Shown: positions 1-3,238 of the stretch, in pieces
How positions within the stretch are numbered: the stretch's first letter is position 1
How the letters are laid out: every line of letters starts with the position of its first letter
Source of the DNA: Candidatus Colwellbacteria bacterium RIFCSPLOWO2_01_FULL_48_10
GTDB lineage: Bacteria > Patescibacteriota > Minisyncoccia > UBA6257 > Colwellbacteraceae
Direction of reading: 5' to 3'
Length of the DNA stretch: 6,215 nt
NCBI GenBank assembly: GCA_001817755.1
Contig: MHIY01000017.1
Span: 5,075-11,289, forward strand
Notes under the pieces: generated by a model
Told to the model about the DNA's origin: nothing
What the model saw: only the letters and a program-made list of their open reading frames with translations
The model's database searches: none
Program-made: the position numbers and the translations under genes

Positions 1-247
1 TTTCTAGCTCTTCTCGTGAGGTGGGACGAATAAAGAAATCATCGCTTATTTGGACGCCAAAATTACCAAGAACGGATTCATATTTTCTCCAATCCTTAAC
101 AGGCACAATTACCCCCCCTGCAACTAGAACTGTTTCTCCTTTCGCGATTTTTTTGCGAGCAAACGTGCCAATTTCATGTATGGGCGATTGTCTAACCTCA
201 GCTTTCGGCGTGAGCCAACGGTGGCCCCATTTCTTATGGATATTCAT
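1..247 (-). CDS. SET-domain protein, N-terminal 82 residues only (cut by window edge)
   Basis: The frame is open from the ATG at 247-245 to the left edge, giving 82 residues without a stop. Residues 20-44 read QSPIHEIGTFARKKIAKGETVLVAG, which matches the start of bacterial SET domains (SPIHGxGxFAxxxIxKGExV followed by a GG turn). The stretch GVQISDDFFIRPTSREE (64-80) fits the next strands of short bacterial SET proteins. The catalytic NHSCxPN block would lie beyond the edge. SET proteins are S-adenosylmethionine-dependent lysine methyltransferases; no substrate can be read here. The first Gly of the SAM-binding GxG-like turn is Glu (HEIG), so activity is not assured. The ATG shares one base with the sod stop (TAATG) and has no Shine-Dalgarno, which points to translational coupling and one operon with sod. 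Confidence 0.8.
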   Translation of the reverse strand, partial: MNIHKKWGHRWLTPKAEVRQSPIHEIGTFARKKIAKGETVLVAGGVIVPVKDWRKYESVLGNFGVQISDDFFIRPTSREELE

Positions 248-831
248 TATTTTGAGAAACGCGTGCCTACAACCTCCCAGTCTATCGCCTTGAAGAATGC
301 CTCGATGTAGTCGGCGCGTTTGATGCCGTAATCAGTGATGTAGGCGTGTTCGAAGACGTCGAGGACGAGGAGGGGAGTGCATCCGGCGAGGTGGCCCATG
401 TCGTGCTCGTTCACCCAGGTGTTGAAAAGGCTGTCGTTTGCCGAGTCGTGGTAGAGGATGCTCCAGCCGATGCCGCGCATCGCGCCGGTCGCGCGGAAAT
501 CTTTCTCCCAGGCCTCGTGCGAGCCAAACTGGTCCTTGAGCTTGGTTGCAAGAGCCGAATTCGGATCGAGGGCCTTGCCGCCGTTCGCCATATTGCCGAA
601 GTAGAGCTCGTGGAGCTTCATGCCGTTCCACTCCCAGCCGAAGCGGCGTTTCATCTCAGCGTATTGCGGAGTTGATTGTTTCCCGTCTTTCGCGAGAGTA
701 GCAAGCTCATCAACAAGCTTGTTTACGTTCGTAACATACCCGCCGTAAAGGGTGAAGTGGTTCTTGAGAAGGGTGTCGCTGAAGCCCGGCGTTCCCAAAA
801 GACGATCTAAGTTTTGTTGCGTGTATAGCAT
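247..831 (-). CDS. sod: Fe/Mn-family superoxide dismutase
   Basis: This 194-residue protein converts superoxide to hydrogen peroxide and oxygen; it has no signal peptide, so it is probably cytoplasmic. The four metal ligands of the family are visible: His25, His74 (MKLHELYF), and Asp158 and His162 in the signature LDVFEHAY (157-164). The C-terminal DYIEAFFKAIDWEVV is also typical. By hand alignment, the position of the outer-shell Gln of E. coli FeSOD (Q69) is Gly70, and that of MnSOD (Q146) is His143, so metal preference cannot be assigned from the classical rules. The first ligand is seven residues before the YVTN motif (Tyr32), against eight in E. coli SodB, and the usual HH pair is missing. 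The ATG at 831 follows a -10 box directly and has no Shine-Dalgarno. The gene overlaps the downstream SET gene by one base. Confidence 0.95.
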   Translation of the reverse strand: MLYTQQNLDRLLGTPGFSDTLLKNHFTLYGGYVTNVNKLVDELATLAKDGKQSTPQYAEMKRRFGWEWNGMKLHELYFGNMANGGKALDPNSALATKLKDQFGSHEAWEKDFRATGAMRGIGWSILYHDSANDSLFNTWVNEHDMGHLAGCTPLLVLDVFEHAYITDYGIKRADYIEAFFKAIDWEVVGTRFSK

Positions 832-837
832 AAGGGT

Positions 838-843
838 AGTATA
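838..843 (-). promoter_or_regulatory. -10 box of the sod promoter; predicts a leaderless mRNA
   Basis: TATACT on the minus strand ends six bases before the sod ATG. A transcription start 7 nt downstream would fall on the A of the start codon. No Shine-Dalgarno lies in the gap. No -35-like hexamer is present at 16-18 bp; that position is filled by the palindrome at 847-870. Confidence 0.5.
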
Positions 844-846
844 TAG

Positions 847-870
847 CCACTAGCCACTAGTGGCTAGTGG
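847..870. promoter_or_regulatory. Perfect 24-bp palindrome upstream of sod, operator candidate
   Basis: The two 12-base halves are exact reverse complements, centred between 858 and 859. The site is built from two tandem CCACTAG units (847-853, 854-860) and two CTAGTGG units (857-863, 864-870), with further TAGCCAC phasing back to 844. It starts four bases upstream of the sod -10 box and covers the place where a -35 box would be. That is typical of a binding site for a dimeric regulator. It is not followed by a T tract on either strand, so it is not a terminator. The regulator is unknown. Confidence 0.55.
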
Positions 871-874
871 AATC

Positions 875-919
875 AAAAAAGTGCCCGGTTTCCCCACTGA
901 TCACAGGGGAACCGGGCAT
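875..919 (-). terminator. Rho-independent terminator of the 43-residue ORF
   Basis: Read on the minus strand, TGCCCGGTT and CCCC segments pair as a 13-bp GC-rich stem with one bulged base (arms 882-895 and 906-918) and a 10-nt loop. Six T residues follow directly (880-875). It ends the upstream minus-strand gene and insulates the sod promoter from it. Confidence 0.85.
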
Positions 920-941
920 AAGAGGAGAAAGGGGTGGAGGA

Positions 942-1073
942 TCAGTCCGAGGGCTTGCTTCTGTCGCGGCCTGGCTTCGGCGGCTTGGAGTTTCTTCGTT
1001 TGCCGCCGAGCGGTTGACCTTCGGGACGGGGTTTGATCCGACCAGGCATTTCTTTTTTAGGTGGTCTGTACAT
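942..1073 (-). CDS. Small basic Pro/Gly/Lys/Arg-rich protein, 43 aa, unknown function
   Basis: ATG at 1073, TGA at 944-942. The product begins MYRPPKKEMPGRIKPRPEG and ends RDRSKPSD. It has about 14 Lys/Arg and 10 Pro, no cysteine and no hydrophobic segment, so it is likely disordered and may bind nucleic acid. The case for a real gene rests on context: a GGAGGAGG Shine-Dalgarno (1085-1078) four bases before the ATG, promoter-like boxes upstream (1103-1130), and a strong terminator 23 bases after the stop. A longer overlapping frame from a TTG at 1087 runs through the terminator hairpin and is less likely. I recognise no family; an RNA gene is the main alternative. Confidence 0.6.
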   Translation of the reverse strand: MYRPPKKEMPGRIKPRPEGQPLGGKRRNSKPPKPGRDRSKPSD

Positions 1074-1077
1074 GCAT

Positions 1078-1085
1078 CCTCCTCC
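1078..1085 (-). promoter_or_regulatory. Strong Shine-Dalgarno of the 43-residue ORF
   Basis: GGAGGAGG on the minus strand, four bases before the ATG at 1073 (seven bases from its first GGAGG). It decides this start over the ATG at 1077, which is stopped after six codons. It is the only clear Shine-Dalgarno attached to a gene in the window. Confidence 0.7.
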
Positions 1086-1102
1086 AAGGAGAGCTGGCTA
1101 CG

Positions 1103-1130
1103 ATAATACTCTCTGCTAATACAAAATCAA
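1103..1130 (-). promoter_or_regulatory. Promoter candidate for the 43-residue ORF
   Basis: Minus strand: TTGATT (1130-1125), a 16-bp spacer, then TATTAT (1108-1103). Transcription would start near 1096, giving a leader of about 23 nt that contains the Shine-Dalgarno. A second possible -10 box, TATAAT, lies further upstream at 1151-1146. Confidence 0.45.
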
Positions 1131-1145
1131 GCTTAGTGTTTGTAA

Positions 1146-1153
1146 ATTATACT
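1146..1153. promoter_or_regulatory. Overlapping divergent -10 boxes (tRNA-Pro and 43-residue ORF)
   Basis: TATACT at 1148-1153 on the plus strand would place a start near 1160, about 20 nt before the tRNA. TATAAT at 1151-1146 on the minus strand faces the small ORF. The two hexamers overlap, so RNA polymerase could use only one at a time. Neither has a good -35 box. Confidence 0.35.
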
Positions 1154-1179
1154 CGACCTACTGTAACATGAATCCGTTT

Positions 1180-1250
1180 CGGGCTGTATTATAATGGCAG
1201 TATACGTCCATGGGGTGGATGCGGTCTGGGTTCGATTCCCAGCAGCCCGA
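1180..1250 (+). tRNA. trnP(ggg): tRNA-Pro, anticodon GGG
   Basis: A 71-nt cloverleaf folds by hand. The acceptor stem CGGGCTG/CAGCCCG (1180-1186 with 1243-1249) has seven pairs, with A73 at 1250. T8 and A9 are present. The D arm has A14, G18G19 and A21; its stem has only three pairs because the 10-25 position is T-T. The anticodon stem CGTCC/GGATG contains one G-T pair, and the loop is ATGGGGT with anticodon GGG at 1212-1214. The variable loop has four bases. The T arm is CTGGG-TTCGATT-CCCAG. C1:G72, A73, G37 and the A32-U38 pair are known features of bacterial tRNA-Pro(GGG). The 3' CCA is not encoded (ACAT follows), so a CCA-adding enzyme is needed. Confidence 0.93.
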
Positions 1251-1255
1251 CATAA
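1237..1255 (+). repeat. 19-bp direct repeat, copy 1 (inside the tRNA-Pro 3' end)
   Basis: The 19 bases spanning part of the T arm, the 3' acceptor strand, A73 and five downstream bases recur exactly at 1422-1440, 185 bp away. Repeats of a tRNA 3' end are the usual footprint of tRNA-targeted integration (attL/attR). Confidence 0.8.
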
Positions 1256-1289
1256 TCAAAAACAATTCCTTCAGGAATTGTTTTTGATT
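1254..1289 (+). terminator. Bidirectional terminator after tRNA-Pro
   Basis: A perfect 16-bp inverted repeat with a TTCA loop. Its core is A5-CAATTCC-TTCA-GGAATTG-T5, a classic two-way intrinsic terminator with an A tract before and a T tract after the stem. It starts three bases after the last tRNA base. Confidence 0.75.
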
Positions 1290-1311
1290 GGGCTGCGGAA
1301 TCGAACCAGTG
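1290..1311 (-). repeat. Inverted, degenerate copy of the tRNA-Pro 3' half
   Basis: Read on the minus strand this is ACTGG-TTCGATTCC-GCAGCCC. It equals the tRNA T arm and 3' acceptor strand with two bases (CA) and one G deleted. Because it follows the hairpin at 1254-1289 directly, 1226-1308 as a whole is an imperfect giant inverted repeat. It cannot form a functional tRNA by itself. Confidence 0.7.
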
Positions 1312-1321
1312 GAGGGAGTCG

Positions 1322-1400
1322 GGGAACCGCGCTCGGTTCCCTGTGTCGGAGAGAATCGAGAACCGAGGGTTCTCGAAGCGCAGCCTCGCGTATGCGAGGC
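1322..1400. repeat. Three consecutive GC-rich hairpins
   Basis: Three perfect short palindromes follow each other: GGGAACCG-CGCT-CGGTTCCC (1322-1341), CGAGAACC-GAG-GGTTCTCG (1357-1375) and GCCTCGC-GTAT-GCGAGGC (1383-1400). None is followed by a T tract on the plus strand. They lie between the two 19-bp direct repeats. The stretch has no credible protein frame. It could be a small structured RNA or the body of a mini-element. Confidence 0.6.
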
Positions 1401-1421
1401 GAGCAGTGAGATAGCAAAGTG

Positions 1422-1440
1422 TCCCAGCAGCCCGACATAA
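1422..1440 (+). repeat. 19-bp direct repeat, copy 2 (tRNA-Pro 3' end duplicate)
   Basis: Exact copy of 1237-1255. No other tRNA parts precede it. It is followed, like copy 1, by an A-rich run and a hairpin (here the rpmB terminator), so similarity of layout extends past the exact match. Confidence 0.8.
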
Positions 1441-1442
1441 AT

Positions 1443-1471
1443 AAAAAATCTCCCGCGATGCGAGAGATTTT
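1443..1471 (-). terminator. Rho-independent terminator of rpmB
   Basis: Read on the minus strand, AAAATCTC pairs with GAGATTTT (1471-1464 with 1452-1445), with inner CGC/GCG pairing. The stem runs out into six T residues (1448-1443). It lies 39 bases after the rpmB stop. Confidence 0.75.
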
Positions 1472-1507
1472 GAATACCTCGGAGCTCTGCCCCGCGGAAC
1501 CTTTATG
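1472..1507 (-). repeat. Short hairpin repeat (module 1), copy C, in the rpmB 3' UTR
   Basis: Minus strand: ATAAAGGTTCC, then an imperfect CCGCGGGG/CTCCGAGG stem with a CAGAG loop, then TATT. The same 34-36 nt pattern (ATAAAGRTYCC, GGGGC, then GGTATT) starts the composite repeats at 2596 and 2937. Here it begins two bases after the rpmB stop codon and lies in the sense direction. Confidence 0.7.
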
Positions 1508-1509
1508 TC

Positions 1510-1743
1510 CTACTTTGCAGAGGCCGTAGTCTTTGCGAGCACCCGCGCTTTCACCGGCCGTGCTGGTTTGGCAAAAGTTTTAATGCACTGGACGCAGGCC
1601 ACAGCCTTCTCGCCAGCGGGAGTTACGGTTTTTTGAAGATTTGGATATTTTCTTGTCCAATTGGTGGGGTTGTAGTGGCCGCGGAGCTTGATCCTGTGGC
1701 CGACCATCTTCGAACCCTTGCCGCAAACATCGCAACTTTTCAT
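1510..1743 (-). CDS. rpmB: 50S ribosomal protein L28
   Basis: Starting at the ATG at 1743 gives 77 residues beginning MKSCDVCGKGSKMVGHRIK. The family pattern is clear: C4-x-x-C7-GKG, the central YPNLQK (33-38), and C50-x-x-C53. The four cysteines make this the zinc-ribbon (C+) form of L28. The Lys/Ala/Thr-rich tail (about 60-77) is longer than in most L28 proteins. L28 binds 23S rRNA near the E-site side of the large subunit. A frame extension adds MITP from an ATG at 1755, but that ATG lies inside the -10 box and the family normally starts just before CDVCGKG, so 1743 is preferred. The gene stands alone, with its own promoter and terminator, divergent from the M50 protease. Confidence 0.92.
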   Translation of the reverse strand: MKSCDVCGKGSKMVGHRIKLRGHYNPTNWTRKYPNLQKTVTPAGEKAVACVQCIKTFAKPARPVKARVLAKTTASAK

Positions 1744-1750
1744 GGGAGTT

Positions 1751-1778
1751 ATCATACATGATGATCGTGTAAATGCAA
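1751..1778 (-). promoter_or_regulatory. rpmB promoter; predicts a leaderless mRNA
   Basis: Minus strand: TTGCAT (1778-1773), a 16-bp spacer, TATGAT (1756-1751), then seven bases to the ATG at 1743. The expected transcription start is on or next to the A of the start codon. No Shine-Dalgarno fits in the gap (AACTCCC). Confidence 0.5.
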
Positions 1779-1836
1779 ATTCTTCTGTTGAGACATCCCC
1801 TAATCGATAGCCATATTATTAGACTTTTGTATATCC

Positions 1837-1854
1837 CTTATTCGTGCGAATAAG
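1837..1854. promoter_or_regulatory. 18-bp perfect inverted repeat between rpmB and the M50 gene
   Basis: CTTATTCG-TG-CGAATAAG is perfectly symmetrical, 94 bp upstream of the rpmB ATG and 67 bp before the M50 ATG. It resembles an operator for a dimeric regulator; a hairpin role is possible, but no T tract follows. The rest of 1744-1921 shows only the two promoters. Confidence 0.35.
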
Positions 1855-1908
1855 CCGATGGACGGCGCGGAGCTTTCACGCATGCTGGTTGCGATTGGTC
1901 CAATGCCC

Positions 1909-1914
1909 TATACT
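1909..1914 (+). promoter_or_regulatory. -10 box of the M50 protease gene; predicts a leaderless mRNA
   Basis: TATACT ends seven bases before the ATG at 1922, with no Shine-Dalgarno between (AGATGGT). It supports this ATG over the upstream in-frame ATG at 1844, which would put the promoter inside the gene. No convincing -35 box is seen. Confidence 0.45.
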
Positions 1915-1921
1915 AGATGGT

Positions 1922-2536
1922 ATGGATTCTTTTCCGATAATAATTTTTAAAATTGGCGTACTTGTTTTTTCGGTCATGATCCATGAGATCGCGCACGGCA
2001 TGACGGCCCTGAAGCTGGGCGACGAGACTGCGAAGCTTTCCGGTCGGCTTACCTTAAATCCGCTAAAACACATCGACCCCATCGGTTCGATATTGGTTCC
2101 GCTTTTGTTTTATTTTTCCGGCGGTGGATTTTTCGGCTGGGCGAAGCCGGTGCCGTACAACCCCCGCGCCCTTTATAAAGATTTTCGGTATGGGCCCATG
2201 AAGGTTGCCTTGGCCGGCCCGTTTTCTAATCTTGCCTTGGCGGTCGTTTTTGGATTAGCAGTTCGTTTTGCCGGATCTTTCATGGATCCTCTGACCATTG
2301 CGCTCGTCGCGTTCATAGTCCAGTTGAATTGTTTGCTCTTCGTTTTCAACCTTCTACCCATCCCGCCGCTCGACGGTTCGAAACTTCTCCTGCTTGTTTT
2401 GCCCAGACAATATGCGCTGCGGTTTGAGATGATGGGCTTCCAGGGATTGATCCTTATAATTCTTTTCCTATCGTTATTCTCGGGTTTTATCTACAGGATT
2501 TCCGATGCGCTTACGATGCTGCTGATCGGCGTTTGA
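1922..2536 (+). CDS. Site-2-type intramembrane metalloprotease (peptidase family M50)
   Basis: From the ATG at 1922 the product has 204 residues. Helix 1 (about 5-25) carries the zinc motif HEIAH (21-25). The block GRLTLNPLKHIDPIGSI (41-57) is characteristic of the short, PDZ-less YwhC-like M50 branch. GPFSN (99-103) and NLLPIPPLDG (143-152) follow; Asp151 is the third zinc ligand. Further hydrophobic helices lie at about 57-65, 94-117, 124-142 and 176-200. Such enzymes cut substrates within the membrane, often in signalling or protein quality control, but no partner is nearby to suggest a target. The frame extends upstream to 1844, but those 26 residues (MRISRWTARSF...) are unlike the family and contain the likely promoter. 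No terminator follows at once; the repeat region begins 59 bases after the stop. Confidence 0.9.
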   Translation: MDSFPIIIFKIGVLVFSVMIHEIAHGMTALKLGDETAKLSGRLTLNPLKHIDPIGSILVPLLFYFSGGGFFGWAKPVPYNPRALYKDFRYGPMKVALAGPFSNLALAVVFGLAVRFAGSFMDPLTIALVAFIVQLNCLLFVFNLLPIPPLDGSKLLLLVLPRQYALRFEMMGFQGLILIILFLSLFSGFIYRISDALTMLLIGV

Positions 2537-2588
2537 GTGGTTGTGGATTACGGAACGAATACGTTGCTAGAACGTTATATATAGTGAC

Positions 2589-2594
2589 AGGAGG
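2589..2594 (+). promoter_or_regulatory. Orphan Shine-Dalgarno-like AGGAGG at the repeat boundary
   Basis: AGGAGG lies directly before the left end of composite repeat A. No start codon follows at usable distance. TATATA lies upstream (2576-2581). It may be the remains of a gene start displaced by the repeat, or chance. Confidence 0.25.
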
Positions 2595-2595
2595 A

Positions 2596-2778
2596 ATAAA
2601 GGTCCCTCGGGGCAGAGCCCCGCGGTATTACAGGAGTTCGCTCAGGCTCGCGCACTCCCACACCAAGGCGCGAGGTATCTACCCCATGGAGAAGCTTTAC
2701 GGAGTTAGACCTTTGTTCCGACGTCGCTCGGCTGAAATGAATCTGCTATTCATTTCACTCCTCGCTAGTCGGAATAAG
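2596..2778 (+). repeat. Composite multi-hairpin repeat, copy A
   Basis: It has three parts. Module 1 (2596-2629) is ATAAAGG, then a CCTCGGGGC/GCCCCGCGG stem with an AGA loop, then TATT. The middle part (2631-2681) holds a GGAGTTCGC/GCGCACTCC hairpin, or alternatively a CTCGCGC/GCGCGAG pairing that excludes it, ending GGCGCGAGGTAT. The third part is a long hairpin (2712-2778). About 30 bases (2682-2711) are present only in this copy. The same order recurs at 2937-3097. Frames across it translate repeats and resemble no protein. Confidence 0.75.
2712..2778 (+). ncRNA. Long hairpin with mirrored internal loop, copy A
   Basis: The outer stem TTTGTTCCGAC/GTCGGAATAAG has 11 pairs including two G-U. 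The internal loop is GTCGCTCGGC opposite CTCCTCGCTA. The apical stem TGAAATGAAT/ATTCATTTCA has 10 perfect pairs and a CTGCT loop. The strands of the internal loop are not complementary; one reads like the other reversed. Whether it works as RNA or as DNA is unknown. Confidence 0.6.
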
Positions 2779-2936
2779 ATACAGAACTATGACAACACAG
2801 CTCTTTTCCCAGGCAACAGTTCCCGCGGAGAAACGTGGTCTTGCATAGAGAAGAAAATCGTGCAGGATTCCCTCAATGCAACGAGGCTATTGCCCATGAA
2901 CTACATTGTGCTTGCACGGTGTAGTTTCCCTTCGCT
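2779..2936 (+). other. Spacer between the two composite repeats
   Basis: About 160 bases with no credible gene on either strand. The only clear structure is a hairpin at 2899-2926: AACTACATTGTGC/GCACGGTGTAGTT, 13 pairs with two consecutive G-U. Only three T residues follow it, so it is at best a weak terminator. Confidence 0.5.
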
Positions 2937-3097
2937 ATAAAGATTCCTCGGGGCAAAACCCCGAGGTATTCGCGGAGCGAGCTTTGCTCGCCCGCCCTCG
3001 CGCCTTGGCGCGAGGTATTCAACCTTTGTTGCGACGTCGCTCGGCCCAAATGGAAATGAGTACATTCCCATTTGGCTCTCTCGCTAGTCGCAATAAA
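2937..3097 (+). repeat. Composite multi-hairpin repeat, copy B
   Basis: It has the same order as copy A. Module 1 (2937-2970) contains a perfect CCTCGGGG/CCCCGAGG stem with a CAAAA loop. Two GC hairpins follow, GCGAGC-TTT-GCTCGC (2977-2991) and CCTCGCGCC/GGCGCGAGG (2996-3015). The long hairpin spans 3025-3097. It ends eight bases before the str promoter. The 30-base segment seen in copy A is absent. Confidence 0.75.
3025..3097 (+). ncRNA. Long hairpin with mirrored internal loop, copy B
   Basis: The outer stem is TTTGTTGCGAC/GTCGCAATAAA; the C-G pair of copy A is G-C here. The internal loop is GTCGCTCGGC opposite CTCTCTCGCTA, almost unchanged from copy A. The apical stem is CCAAATGGAAATG/CATTCCCATTTGG, with 12 of 13 pairs, an entirely different sequence from copy A, and an AGTA loop. 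Paired change in the stems with a conserved internal loop argues for selection on structure. Confidence 0.6.
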
Positions 3098-3104
3098 AAC
3101 GCGT

Positions 3105-3134
3105 TTGACATAAATCGCCAGCTTCTGCTAAACT
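3105..3134 (+). promoter_or_regulatory. Promoter of the str operon (rpsL-rpsG-fusA)
   Basis: A perfect TTGACA (3105-3110), an 18-bp spacer, then TAAACT (3129-3134) preceded by TGC, an extended -10. The expected start is near 3141, giving a leader of about 94 nt before rpsL. This is the best-matching promoter in the window. Confidence 0.75.
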
Positions 3135-3148
3135 TCTTGGACTTTAAC

Positions 3149-3238
3149 GTGTCGGGTAGTGAAATTGAATTCGCCGCTTCAGCGGCATTCACTGCTTGAT
3201 GCGCCTAAAAGCGCAATTCAATTTCTAATACCCGATGC
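3149..3238 (+). promoter_or_regulatory. Structured rpsL leader with the start codon paired in its closing stem
   Basis: GTGTCGGGTA (3149-3158) pairs with TACCCGATGC (3229-3238), which contains the rpsL ATG (two G-U pairs). A second stem, GAAATTGAATT (3161-3171) with AATTCAATTTC (3215-3225), has 11 perfect pairs. It encloses two hairpins, GCCGC-TTCA-GCGGC (3173-3186) and TGCGC/GCGCA (3200-3215, sharing one base). Together they make a branched junction. An alternative, AGTGAA (3158-3163) with TTCACT (3188-3193), would break the second stem. The architecture suits translational control, perhaps feedback by a ribosomal protein. No Shine-Dalgarno lies before the ATG. This is a hand fold. Confidence 0.55.

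Noticed and set aside
21..293. 90-residue plus-strand frame at the left edge
   Set aside because: It lies opposite the SET-domain gene and the sod end, whose minus-strand frame matches a known family.
857..1087. 76-residue minus-strand frame overlapping the 43-residue ORF
   Set aside because: It needs a TTG start inside the Shine-Dalgarno region and reads through the terminator hairpin and T tract; the 43-residue frame fits the SD and ends before the terminator.
1322..1400. CRISPR-like array
   Set aside because: The three hairpins differ in sequence and spacing, with no repeated unit and no spacers.
1194..1409. 71-residue plus-strand frame starting inside tRNA-Pro
   Set aside because: It begins in the D loop of the tRNA and runs through a terminator and hairpins.
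1844..1921. Upstream extension of the M50 protease to the ATG at 1844
   Set aside because: The added 26 residues do not look like the family N terminus, and the stretch contains the likely -10 box for the ATG at 1922.
2899..2926. Terminator after an unknown gene
   Set aside because: The hairpin is solid, but only three T residues follow and no gene precedes it, so it is noted only as a hairpin in the spacer.
2533..2940. 135-residue plus-strand frame after the M50 gene
   Set aside because: It runs through composite repeat A and the spacer, has no Shine-Dalgarno or family-like sequence, and its length follows from GC-rich repeats lacking stops.
2906..3199. 97-residue plus-strand frame across repeat B
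   Set aside because: It covers repeat B, the str promoter and the rpsL leader, so its sequence is explained by non-coding structure.
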